Below are positions 52,340 through 61,355 of a DNA stretch of 64,000 nt, piece by piece. Origin of the DNA: Filimonas zeae (lineage in GTDB: Bacteria; Bacteroidota; Bacteroidia; Chitinophagales; Chitinophagaceae); contig NZ_BMIB01000003.1 in assembly GCF_014641615.1 (NCBI RefSeq), positions 930,001 through 994,000 on the forward strand, given 5' to 3'. How positions within the stretch are numbered: the first letter of the stretch is position 1; each line of letters begins with the position of its first letter. Both the position numbers and the translations under genes were made by a program. The notes under the pieces were generated by a model. The model was not told the origin of the DNA. It was given only the letters and a program-made list of their open reading frames with translations, and ran no database searches.

Positions 52340-53437
52340 ATGAGCTTGCCCTTACACTACGATCGTTTTCTGCTGCTGGCCATGCAGTCAATTGACAATC
52401 AGGCTACAGCAGCAGAACAAACGGAATTAACACAACTGCTTTTACAATATCCCGAGCTGGAGGCCGAGCTTTCCCGCATACGGCAAACCTGGCATTTCCG
52501 TTCACCCGTTACAGCAGTGCCTGATGCAGATGCGGCCTTTGAAAGGCACCTGCACAAGCTGAGCGTGCAAATGCTGCAGCCGGTGGCTGAAAATGCCCAC
52601 CCGCAACCGGGCAAACGGCGGCGCATGTTTAAATGGACGGCCATCACCGGCAGTATAGCCGCCTGCGCCCTGCTGGTATATGTTACCGGCAGCCGTTTGC
52701 TGCAACGGAAACCCCATGCCACCCAGCAAACGGTAACGGCGGCACACGGCACCAAAAAGTTTATTCAGCTGCCGGATGGCACCAAAGTATGGCTGAATGC
52801 AGATAGTAAGCTTACCTGGAATGCTGCTGCCAACACCGGTAAAAGAACGGTATGGCTTACGGGCGAAGCCTATTTTGATGTGGCAAAAGATGCGGCCCAC
52901 CCTATGGAAATACATACCAGCAACATGGATATTAAGGTACTGGGTACCGCTTTTAATGTAAGAAGTTACAGAAATGAAAAAACGGCGGAAACCGTGCTGG
53001 TAAGCGGTGCCGTAGAGGTATCGTTAAAAGTAAACCCCGAAAGCAGAATACGGCTGAAGCCGGGCAACAAGCTGGTGGTGGTAAACAGCACGGCACCTAA
53101 AGACAACAACCCTAAAAAAGCAGGCCCCCGATCGCTCTACTGGATCAACAGCCTGGATAATGAGTTGTACGATACGGCAGCGGTGGAGCATTTGTTTACC
53201 GGCACCGGCCTCAGCTTTAAGCAGGAAACGCTGGAAGGCGCAGCCGCCCGTATGGAGCATTGGTTTAAAGTGCGCATTGTTATAGAAGATGAACAACTGA
53301 AGCAGGGTACCTATACCGGCGATTTTACAAATGAAACGCTGCCTCAGGTGCTGGAAGCATTGCGGCTGAGCGGCAATTTCCGGTATAAAAAAGACAAAGA
53401 CACCGTGCTTATTTACAAACCCCAGGATATTCAATAA
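52340..53437 (+). CDS. FecR-family anti-sigma factor, 365 aa
   Basis: This is a membrane anti-sigma factor of a TonB-dependent cell-surface signalling chain. The cytoplasmic N-terminal part (1-95) should bind an ECF sigma factor; one membrane helix lies at about 98-117; the periplasmic FecR domain (about 130-230, QLPDGTKVWLNADSKL; LTGEAYFDVAKD; VLGTAFNVRSY) and a C-terminal DUF4974 domain (about 280-360) follow. It is 37 nt upstream of an STN-containing SusC, its expected partner. The sigma gene that normally precedes FecR is missing; the gene upstream is an oxidoreductase. Confidence 0.93.
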   Translation: MSLPLHYDRFLLLAMQSIDNQATAAEQTELTQLLLQYPELEAELSRIRQTWHFRSPVTAVPDADAAFERHLHKLSVQMLQPVAENAHPQPGKRRRMFKWTAITGSIAACALLVYVTGSRLLQRKPHATQQTVTAAHGTKKFIQLPDGTKVWLNADSKLTWNAAANTGKRTVWLTGEAYFDVAKDAAHPMEIHTSNMDIKVLGTAFNVRSYRNEKTAETVLVSGAVEVSLKVNPESRIRLKPGNKLVVVNSTAPKDNNPKKAGPRSLYWINSLDNELYDTAAVEHLFTGTGLSFKQETLEGAAARMEHWFKVRIVIEDEQLKQGTYTGDFTNETLPQVLEALRLSGNFRYKKDKDTVLIYKPQDIQ

Positions 53438-53474
53438 CGCCATATTATCTCACCTTTTTACTAAAACGATTGCT

Positions 53475-56400
53475 ATGAAACGAGTAACCCGTTTTCTTGC
53501 ACTGCAGCTGTTTACACTACTGCTGCTGACTTTAACGGCACAGTCCGTTGCAGGAAAAAAGCCACAGCGTACAGTTACGCTGAAATATACCAACACCGAA
53601 ATGGTAAAAATTATAAACGATATCCGGGAGCAGTCCGGTTACCGTTTTGTGTACAAAGATGAAATGCTGAGCAAAAACGAAAAGGTAACCATTCATGTTA
53701 CCAATGCCCCGGTAAAAGAAGCGCTGGATAAGCTGCTGCACAACACCGGCCTCAGCTGGAAGTTTTTAAGCAGCGAACTGATTGTAATTACCCCCGAAGC
53801 ACAGCAGGGTGCAGAACAGGCTGCACCCGCGCCTACCCCTGTACGCGGTAAGGTAAGCAACAGCAAAGGCGAGCCGCTGGAAGGCGCTACCGTGCAGCTG
53901 AAAAATACCAGCCGCCAGGTAACTACCGATAAAGAGGGTCGCTTTCTGTTAGATCTGGATGCACTCACCGGTACACTGGTAATATCCTACGTAGGTATGA
54001 AACCACTGGAAGTGGGTGTGGATGGCAAACAGCAGATTGATGTGGTGTTAACAGCTGCCTCCGGCGACCTTACAGATGTCATTGTAATTGGTTACGGTAC
54101 GCAGAAGAAGGTTGACCTCTCCTCCTCTATTGCCACCGTAGCCCCCAAAGAGCTGATAAAAACACCCGGCGGCTTTCAGGCCATATTACAGAGCGAGGTG
54201 CCCGGCGTGCAGATTACCGGCGATAAAATAAGAATACGCGGTGTGGGTTCCATCAACAATACCGATCCGCTGTATGTGGTAGATGGTATGATTGGCGGCG
54301 CGGTGCCGGATGAGAACAACATTGCCAGCGTACAGATTTTGAAAGATGCTGCTTCCTGTGCCATCTATGGCGCCAGGGGTGCCAACGGGGTAATATTGAT
54401 TACTACCAAAAGAGGTACCTCCGGCGCGGTTAAATTTGATTACAACGGCCTGGACGCCATCAAAAAAATGAGCCGCAATATTCCATTGCTCAACGGTCAG
54501 CAACTGGCTGAGCTGATTAACGAGGAAATGTATAACCAAAACCCATCCAGAACCGATTACCTGCCTGCGCTGTCCAAGCCTGCTGAAATAGGTCAGGGCT
54601 ATAACATGGTAGATGCCCTGCTGCGCACAGGTAATTATCAGAAGCACAACCTGGCCATCAGCGGTGGCTCAGAACAGGCCCGTTTCCGCATCAACGGTAC
54701 TTACTCCAACGATAAGCCGGTGCTGATACAGGATGGCTATAAAAACTATGGTGTGCAGTTTATAAGCGACCTTACCAAAGGCAAACTGAAAGTAGGTGAA
54801 ACCGTGCTCATCAGCTATAACACGCGCGACTGGAGCAATAAGAATATTATAGATGCACAGCGCTGGAGCAGCACCCTGCCCATTTACGCACCCGGCAGCT
54901 CCACCGGTTTTGCAGGTGCAGGCAATGGTACAGACGTAGCCAGCGCGCTGGCCAACGCTTACCTCAACAGCAACAACAGCGATAACTTCGCAGTAAACGG
55001 TAACCTGTGGGCTATTTATGAAATTATACCCGGCCTGCGTTACAAGTTTAACATGGGTATTGATTTTTACCGCAGCAGAACGCAGAACTATATCTCTGCT
55101 TACTCTGTGGGCCAGTACCAGAACCACACGCCAGACGAGCTGAGTATTTCCACCGCACAAAACAACCGTTACCTGTACGAGAATACACTTACCTACGATA
55201 AAATCATTGGCAAGCATAACATCAGCGCCCTGGCAGGTATCACCAGCGAGCATTCCCGCTACAAAGCTGTAAACGCCGGTGCGCGTGCGCTGCCCAGTCC
55301 GGATTTACTGATACTGGGTCTGGCGCAGAACCCCGATTCTAAAATCATCGGCTCCGGTGTGGGCCAGTCAGCCATGTACTCCATACTCGGCCGTATCAAC
55401 TATAGCTACGCCAGCAAGTACATGCTTACCGCCAACTTCCGCAGAGATGGGTCGGCCAACTTCAGCGCCAACAACCGCTACGGCAACTTCCCGTCGTTCT
55501 CTGCCGCATGGCGTATCAGTCAGGAAAAGTTCTTTCGCGGTGTAAACTTCATCAGCGATTTAAAACTGCGCGGCAGCTATGGTTTGCTGGGTAACTCCGA
55601 TATCAGTCCCTACCAGTACCAGAGCACCGTTAGCTTCGATCACGTTTGGTATTACCTCAACAACGTAAAAGTAACCGGCGCTATACCTGCCACGCCTTCC
55701 AACCCCAATGTAAAATGGGAAAGTCAGCACTCTACCGATATAGGTATAGACCTTTCTATGTTCAACAACCAGTTAACCATTACGGTAGATTACTACAACA
55801 AAAAAACACAGGGCATGCTGGTGAACGTACCTATTTCGTACACCGCCGGTTATATAGATAACTTTCCTACCCTTAACGCCGGCAGCATCAGCAACAAAGG
55901 GCTGGAGTTTGCAGCCGCTTACCGCAAGTCGTTAAAAAAGATCAGCTATTCCGTAGCAGCCAATATCTCCACCGTTAAAAACCGCGTGTTAAGCCTGGGT
56001 AATGGTAACGAAATACTGGGCGGCGGCGTTAACCCCGGTAACGAAAACGTAACCCGCACCGCAGTAGGTTATGCCATTGGCCAGTTCTGGGGCTACCAAA
56101 CGGATGGCCTGTACACCAATAAAGAACAACTGCAGCAGGATAAATCTTTTGCACCCAACGCACAGCTGGGCGATGTGCGCTTTAAGGATATTACACCCGA
56201 TGGCGCGCTGAACGCGGCAGACAAAACCTTTATAGGTAACCCCATTCCTAAATTCAGCTATGGCTTTAATGCAGATGCCAGCTACCAGACCGGCTTTGGT
56301 ACGTTCGACTTTTCTATGATATGGCAGGGCAGCTATGGCAACGATATTTACAACAACAGTAAATACTGGGGTGAAGGCATGTACCACTACTACAACAACT

Positions 56401-56840
56401 TTGCTACCACCCTTAACCGTTACCGTGCAGAAGAGCTGGTGTTTAAAAACCCGGTAAGCGGCGTAACCACTATTTACCCGCGCAACACCAACACCAGTAT
56501 GCCCCGCGCTGTACTGGGCGATCCTAACCAGAACCTGCGCGCCAGCAGCCGTTTTGTAGAAAGTGGTTCTTACCTGCGTATGAAGGCCCTTACCATTGGG
56601 TTTAGCTTACCCAAACAGGCGCTGAACTGGATGAAGATAGATAACCTGCGCTTTTATGCCGGTGCCAAAAACCTCATCACCATTACCAAATACACCGGTT
56701 ACGACCCCGAAGTGGCCTCCGACAACGGACAGGGCAACGGTAAGTACAACCTGAACAGAGGTATTGATGCACAGGTACCCTGGGGCGTTACCTTCCCCAA
56801 CACCAAAGAGTATTTCTTTGGAGCCATGTTTACATTCTAA
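53475..56840 (+). CDS. STN-containing SusC/RagA transporter, 1121 aa
   Basis: This is a transducing outer-membrane importer. In order it has: signal peptide (1-27), STN domain (about 32-100, VTLKYTNTEMVKIINDIREQ to SELIVI), a linker, CarboxypepD_reg-like domain (about 118-195), VIVIGYGTQKKVDLSSSIATV, plug (DPLYVVDGMIGG; SVQILKDAASCAIYGARGANGVILITTKRG) and barrel, ending EYFFGAMFTF. The STN domain contacts FecR, so substrate binding can induce transcription. The GH3 and GH43 genes downstream suggest a xylan- or arabinan-derived substrate. Confidence 0.95.
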   Translation: MKRVTRFLALQLFTLLLLTLTAQSVAGKKPQRTVTLKYTNTEMVKIINDIREQSGYRFVYKDEMLSKNEKVTIHVTNAPVKEALDKLLHNTGLSWKFLSSELIVITPEAQQGAEQAAPAPTPVRGKVSNSKGEPLEGATVQLKNTSRQVTTDKEGRFLLDLDALTGTLVISYVGMKPLEVGVDGKQQIDVVLTAASGDLTDVIVIGYGTQKKVDLSSSIATVAPKELIKTPGGFQAILQSEVPGVQITGDKIRIRGVGSINNTDPLYVVDGMIGGAVPDENNIASVQILKDAASCAIYGARGANGVILITTKRGTSGAVKFDYNGLDAIKKMSRNIPLLNGQQLAELINEEMYNQNPSRTDYLPALSKPAEIGQGYNMVDALLRTGNYQKHNLAISGGSEQARFRINGTYSNDKPVLIQDGYKNYGVQFISDLTKGKLKVGETVLISYNTRDWSNKNIIDAQRWSSTLPIYAPGSSTGFAGAGNGTDVASALANAYLNSNNSDNFAVNGNLWAIYEIIPGLRYKFNMGIDFYRSRTQNYISAYSVGQYQNHTPDELSISTAQNNRYLYENTLTYDKIIGKHNISALAGITSEHSRYKAVNAGARALPSPDLLILGLAQNPDSKIIGSGVGQSAMYSILGRINYSYASKYMLTANFRRDGSANFSANNRYGNFPSFSAAWRISQEKFFRGVNFISDLKLRGSYGLLGNSDISPYQYQSTVSFDHVWYYLNNVKVTGAIPATPSNPNVKWESQHSTDIGIDLSMFNNQLTITVDYYNKKTQGMLVNVPISYTAGYIDNFPTLNAGSISNKGLEFAAAYRKSLKKISYSVAANISTVKNRVLSLGNGNEILGGGVNPGNENVTRTAVGYAIGQFWGYQTDGLYTNKEQLQQDKSFAPNAQLGDVRFKDITPDGALNAADKTFIGNPIPKFSYGFNADASYQTGFGTFDFSMIWQGSYGNDIYNNSKYWGEGMYHYYNNFATTLNRYRAEELVFKNPVSGVTTIYPRNTNTSMPRAVLGDPNQNLRASSRFVESGSYLRMKALTIGFSLPKQALNWMKIDNLRFYAGAKNLITITKYTGYDPEVASDNGQGNGKYNLNRGIDAQVPWGVTFPNTKEYFFGAMFTF

Positions 56841-56860
56841 CACTGCTTAAAAGCCATTAT

Positions 56861-58471
56861 ATGAAAAGGAACACAACAATCATAGCCGCCGCATTTACCT
56901 GCCTCACTTTTATGGGCGGCGGGTGTAAGCCCGATATGGATTTAACCAACCCACAGGAAATATCAATAGGTACGTATTATAAAAACGTGGCAGAGCTGGA
57001 AGCCGCCATTATACCCGCTTACCAGGCCATTATAGGCAAGGTGCAGGGCGGCTACGCCCGGTCGTTATACTACGAGCTGCTGGCCCCTGGTGATGATTTT
57101 ACCCATACGTTTAAATGGGAGCCCATGTATCAGGATACCTACAACACCCCATCCAGCGATGGTATGGCCCTGAGCAGCTGGAAAGATTTTTTTAACGGGG
57201 TGTTTGCCGCCAACACCGCCCTGCAGGGTATTGAAAACTTTACCGGCACCATTGATGCCGGTGTAAAAAACAGAATGCTGGGCGAAGCGCATTTTTTGCG
57301 CGGCCTGCATTACATGCACCTGTGTATGATGTTTGGCGAAACCGTGCCGCTGATTGAAAAGCCCGTGGCGGGCGATGCGGACTACTACCCTACCAACAGC
57401 ACCGCCGGTAAAATATACGCCCGCATTATTGACGATTTTAAGCAGGCCGCCGAGCTGCTGCCCCTGCGCAGTGCCATGTACGCCAACGCTGCCTTTACCG
57501 GCCGTGCTACCAAAGGCGCTGCACAGGCTTACCTGGCAAAAGCCTATATGTACCGCCCTATACTGGAAGCAGGTAAAACCGCAGAGTTTGATAAGGCCAG
57601 GGATGAACTGAAGAAAGTGATTGACAGCAAGGAATACCGCCTGGTAGATAACTTCAGGGATAACAGCCTGGAAGCTACCGAAAACAATGCCGAATCAGTT
57701 TTTGAAGTGCAGATGCAGAACGGCCCCGGATGGCTGGGTGATGATATGAGCTGTAGCTGGCGCTGGCAGGAAATAGGTATGTACGATGGTACCGGCGGTG
57801 CCTGGTGGAACCTGGCGCCCAACAAGAAAACCTATAACGAGTTTGAGCCTGGTGATCCCCGTAAATACATGACCCTCTGGTGCGATAACGGCGCTACCTA
57901 TACACAGATAGATGGTAAGGTTACCGACTATGCCTACTGGATGGCGCATCTGGCAACCAACAAAGATTTCTACGGCACCCGCAAATACTGCCCCGATGTG
58001 CAGACAGCCGATTTTGACGATGGTATTAACGACCGCCTGCTGCGCTATGCAGATGTGCTGCTGATGTATGCGGAATGCCTGAACGAAACCGGTGATGCCA
58101 ACGGCGCCAAGCCTTATATTAACATGGTAAGGGCCCGCGCCAACAAAGTAGTACCCACCGAGCAGCCGCAGCTGTGGTACCAGCACTCACCCGGCACCAT
58201 ACCCGATGTAGATGGGCTGCTGGCGAAAGACACTACCATTAACGGCATTCGCTTAAACAATATCAAAAATATTATACAACACGAGCGTTATGTTGAACTT
58301 TGCGGTGAATACCTGCGGTATTTTGACCTGCTGAGATGGGGCCTGGCCGATGCTAAATGGTTAGAGCCGCTGAAAGCACTGGGCTGGACGCCGCGCGCCA
58401 CCTACTACCCTTTTCCGCAGGCGGAACTGGACAACAACAAAAACCTGAAAGGGAATGATATGAACCGGTAA
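56861..58471 (+). CDS. SusD/RagB-family lipoprotein, 536 aa
   Basis: The lipobox is MGGGC (Cys22). The SusD core is seen in AHFLRGLHYMHLCMMFGETVPL (about 148-170), RLLRYADVLLMYAECLNETGD (about 388-408) and the C-terminal QHERYVELCGEYLRYFDLLRW. It is the surface partner of the STN-containing SusC, 20 nt upstream, and precedes the GH3 gene by 23 nt. Confidence 0.93.
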   Translation: MKRNTTIIAAAFTCLTFMGGGCKPDMDLTNPQEISIGTYYKNVAELEAAIIPAYQAIIGKVQGGYARSLYYELLAPGDDFTHTFKWEPMYQDTYNTPSSDGMALSSWKDFFNGVFAANTALQGIENFTGTIDAGVKNRMLGEAHFLRGLHYMHLCMMFGETVPLIEKPVAGDADYYPTNSTAGKIYARIIDDFKQAAELLPLRSAMYANAAFTGRATKGAAQAYLAKAYMYRPILEAGKTAEFDKARDELKKVIDSKEYRLVDNFRDNSLEATENNAESVFEVQMQNGPGWLGDDMSCSWRWQEIGMYDGTGGAWWNLAPNKKTYNEFEPGDPRKYMTLWCDNGATYTQIDGKVTDYAYWMAHLATNKDFYGTRKYCPDVQTADFDDGINDRLLRYADVLLMYAECLNETGDANGAKPYINMVRARANKVVPTEQPQLWYQHSPGTIPDVDGLLAKDTTINGIRLNNIKNIIQHERYVELCGEYLRYFDLLRWGLADAKWLEPLKALGWTPRATYYPFPQAELDNNKNLKGNDMNR

Positions 58472-58494
58472 TACTACCGATTAAAGCAGCAGGA

Positions 58495-61107
58495 ATGAAT
58501 GTATACAGATTAGTAAGAAGGTATTACGGATGCACAGGATTATTGCTGTTATCACTTACCGGGGCTGCCCAAAAGCAGCCCTGGCAGGATGCAGCCTTAA
58601 CCCCGCAGCAAAGGGCGGCCGATCTGGTTACGCGGCTTACGCTGGAAGAAAAGGCCAACCTGATGATGGATGAATCGAAACCCATACCCCGGCTGGGTAT
58701 TAAACGCTTTAGCTGGTGGAGTGAGGCTTTGCATGGCCTGGCCAATAACGATAGTGTTACGGTGTTTCCGGAACCGGTGGGCATGGCTGCCTCGTTTGAC
58801 GACTCACTGGTATACCACATATTTGATGCGGCATCCGATGAAACCCGCGCAAAATATCACCATGCACTGCGGATGGGGAAGCAGAGCAAACGTTTCCTGG
58901 GGCTGTCTGTATGGACGCCCAATGTCAACATTTTCCGCGATCCCCGGTGGGGTCGCGGACAGGAAACCTATGGCGAAGATCCCTACCTCACCTCCCGCAT
59001 GGGCGTGGCCGTGGTAAAAGGTTTGCAGGGCCCGGAAGATGCGAAGTACCGCAAGCTGCTGGCCTGCGCCAAGCACTACGCCGTACACTCCGGCCCCGAA
59101 TGGAGCCGCCACGAGCTGAACCTGAACAAGGTTACCCCGCGCGATTTATGGGATACCTACCTGCCCGCTTTTAAACAGCTGGTGCAGGAAGCCGATGTGC
59201 GCCAGGTAATGTGCGCCTACCAGCGGCTGGATGATGAGCCCTGCTGCGGCAACAGCCGCCTGCTGCAAACCATACTGCGCGATCAGTGGGGCTTTAAACA
59301 CCTGGTAGTATCTGACTGCGGTGCTATTACCGATTTCTATAGCAGCCACAAAGTATCTTCCGATGCCGTACACGCCGCCGCCAAAGGTGCGCTGGCCGGC
59401 ACCGATGTGGAATGTGTATGGGAAGGTTATGCCTACCAGCAGATACCCGATGCCGTAGCAAAGGGACTGATTAACGAACAGGAAGTAAACAAACACCTGC
59501 TGCGGATACTGGCCGCCCGCTTTGAGCTGGGCGATATGGATGATGATGCGCTGGTGCCCTGGGCCAACATACCCATGGAGGTGGTAAACAATGCCGCACA
59601 CCGCCAGCTGGCGCTGGAAATGGCCCAAAAGTCTATGACGCTGCTGCAGAACAAACAGCAGGCCCTGCCGCTGGCCAAAACCGCCGGCCGCATAGCCGTT
59701 ATAGGCCCCAACGCCGATAACGCGCCCATGCTGTGGGGCAACTACAACGGCACACCGGTACGAACCATTACCATACTCCAGGGCATACAAAGCAAGGCAG
59801 GTGCCGCCAATGTGGTGTACGATAAAGCCTGCGACCTGGTGGAGAACAAAGTAACCGAAAGCTATTTTGCCGAAGCAAAGGCCGATGGCAAAAGCGGTTT
59901 TAAAGCTACGTACTGGAACAACCGCGAACGCAAAGGCGATGCGGTGATCAGCCAGCAGTTGAGCCATCCGTTCAAGCTTACCACGGCCGGTCAGCATGAG
60001 TTTGCCAGCGGCGTACACCTGGAATCTTTCTCCGCCACCTACGAGGCCGTGTTTACCGCCACCCGTACAGAAGAAATTGTGTTTAAATGCGGCGCAACCG
60101 GCTATTTTGAACTGCTGGTAAACGGCAAGTCTGCCGCGCGTTACAACAACTGGCGCACCCTGCCTTCCCGCATACCCTACCAGGTAGAAAAAGGAAAGCA
60201 GTATAACATAGAAATACGCTATGCCCAGTTAAACAACTGGCAGGCCAACCTGGAGTTTGATTTTGGAAAGGAAGTGGATATTGATTACTCCGGCCTCATC
60301 AGCAAACTCAAAGGCATTAACACCGTAGTGTTTGCAGGCGGCCTGTCTACCCTGCTGGAAGGCGAGGAAATGCCGGTATCTTACCCCGGCTTTAAAGGCG
60401 GCGACCGTACGGATATTGAACTGCCCCTGGTGCAGCGCAACTGCCTGAAAGCATTAAAAGCAGCCGGTAAAAAAGTAATATTCGTAAACTGCAGTGGCAG
60501 CGCCATGGCCCTGGTGCCCGAAACCACCAGCTGCGATGCCATATTACAGGCATGGTACGGCGGCGAAAGCGGCGGACAGGCCGTAGCCGATGTGCTGTTT
60601 GGTGATTACAACCCCGGCGGTAAACTGCCTGTTACCTTTTACAAAAACGTAGCCCAGCTGCCCGATTTTGAAGATTACTCCATGAAAGGCCGCACCTACC
60701 GTTTTATGAACGATGCGCTGTTTCCGTTTGGGTATGGCCTCAGCTATACCAGCTTTACCATTGGCAAAGCCACTGCCGGCAACTGGGCAGGCCTGCAGCA
60801 GGATAGTCTGCCACTGACCATACCCGTAACCAATACCGGCAAGCGCAGCGGCACCGAAGTGCTGCAGGTATATGTACGCAAACTGGCCGATACCACCGGC
60901 CCGTTAAAAACGCTCAGAAGCTTTAAACGCGTTACCCTGCCCGCAGGCGGTAACACGCAGGTAAAGCTGATGTTGCCACGCACCGCCTTTGCGTTTTATG
61001 ATAACAACACACAGGAAGTGGCGGCTGCGCCGGGGGCATACGAACTCTGGTACGGCAACAGCTCTGCCGAAAAAGACCTGCAGGTGCTGCAAGTGAGCCT
61101 TCCCTGA
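58495..61107 (+). CDS. GH3 beta-xylosidase-like enzyme with PA14 insert, 870 aa
   Basis: The protein has a signal peptide (1-26, LTGAAQ). The GH3 N-terminal barrel carries the nucleophile D274 (VVSDCGAI); the GH3 C-terminal domain starts at about 385 (LLQNKQQALPLAK). A PA14 module (about 468-605, GFKATYWNNRERKGD to LEFDFGKEV) is inserted in it, and a fibronectin III-like domain ends the protein (about 760-865). This layout is common in bacterial xylan 1,4-beta-xylosidases, and features such as SEALHG and WTPNVNIFRDPRWGRGQETYGEDP fit that branch. It is the last gene before the terminator at 61123-61161. Confidence 0.92.
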   Translation: MNVYRLVRRYYGCTGLLLLSLTGAAQKQPWQDAALTPQQRAADLVTRLTLEEKANLMMDESKPIPRLGIKRFSWWSEALHGLANNDSVTVFPEPVGMAASFDDSLVYHIFDAASDETRAKYHHALRMGKQSKRFLGLSVWTPNVNIFRDPRWGRGQETYGEDPYLTSRMGVAVVKGLQGPEDAKYRKLLACAKHYAVHSGPEWSRHELNLNKVTPRDLWDTYLPAFKQLVQEADVRQVMCAYQRLDDEPCCGNSRLLQTILRDQWGFKHLVVSDCGAITDFYSSHKVSSDAVHAAAKGALAGTDVECVWEGYAYQQIPDAVAKGLINEQEVNKHLLRILAARFELGDMDDDALVPWANIPMEVVNNAAHRQLALEMAQKSMTLLQNKQQALPLAKTAGRIAVIGPNADNAPMLWGNYNGTPVRTITILQGIQSKAGAANVVYDKACDLVENKVTESYFAEAKADGKSGFKATYWNNRERKGDAVISQQLSHPFKLTTAGQHEFASGVHLESFSATYEAVFTATRTEEIVFKCGATGYFELLVNGKSAARYNNWRTLPSRIPYQVEKGKQYNIEIRYAQLNNWQANLEFDFGKEVDIDYSGLISKLKGINTVVFAGGLSTLLEGEEMPVSYPGFKGGDRTDIELPLVQRNCLKALKAAGKKVIFVNCSGSAMALVPETTSCDAILQAWYGGESGGQAVADVLFGDYNPGGKLPVTFYKNVAQLPDFEDYSMKGRTYRFMNDALFPFGYGLSYTSFTIGKATAGNWAGLQQDSLPLTIPVTNTGKRSGTEVLQVYVRKLADTTGPLKTLRSFKRVTLPAGGNTQVKLMLPRTAFAFYDNNTQEVAAAPGAYELWYGNSSAEKDLQVLQVSLP

Positions 61108-61122
61108 TAATAACAGATACCC

Positions 61123-61161
61123 AAAGCCTGAAGCGCTGAACAAAGTGCTTCAGGCTTTTTT
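61123..61161 (+). terminator. Strong terminator after GH3
   Basis: A perfect 12-bp stem (61123-61134 with 61147-61158), a 12-nt loop and a T run to 61161. It separates the FecR-SusC-SusD-GH3 unit from the GH43 genes. Confidence 0.88.
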
Positions 61162-61184
61162 ACATTCCTCCCCACCCATAATTA

Positions 61185-61248
61185 AACATACGGGATAGTA
61201 AATTCAACAAATGTTCCATCCGCCAGCCAGGCTGCCGGGCTATTTTTG
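61185..61248 (+). promoter_or_regulatory. Promoter of the GH43 pair with a weak copy of the operator motif
   Basis: TATTTTTG (61241-61248) is a full TAnnTTTG match. At 61185-61204, 36 nt upstream of it, AACATACGGGATAGTAAATT keeps 11 positions common to the two motifs in front of the CE6 and SusC genes (ACAT, then G, G, TA and T at the same places). The identical spacing raises the chance that it is real. Confidence 0.45.
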
Positions 61249-61355
61249 CAGGGGTTATTATACCAATGCCTGCCATCCTGATGATCCGGACACCCCCTGC
61301 CTGCACCCGGAAATTGCCAGTGATGTATCTGACTTACCAAACCGAACGATATCTG

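Noticed and set aside
59146..60018. Minus-strand 290-codon frame inside GH3
   Set aside because: It is a shadow of the GC-rich GH3 codon pattern, and the sense-strand domains are complete.
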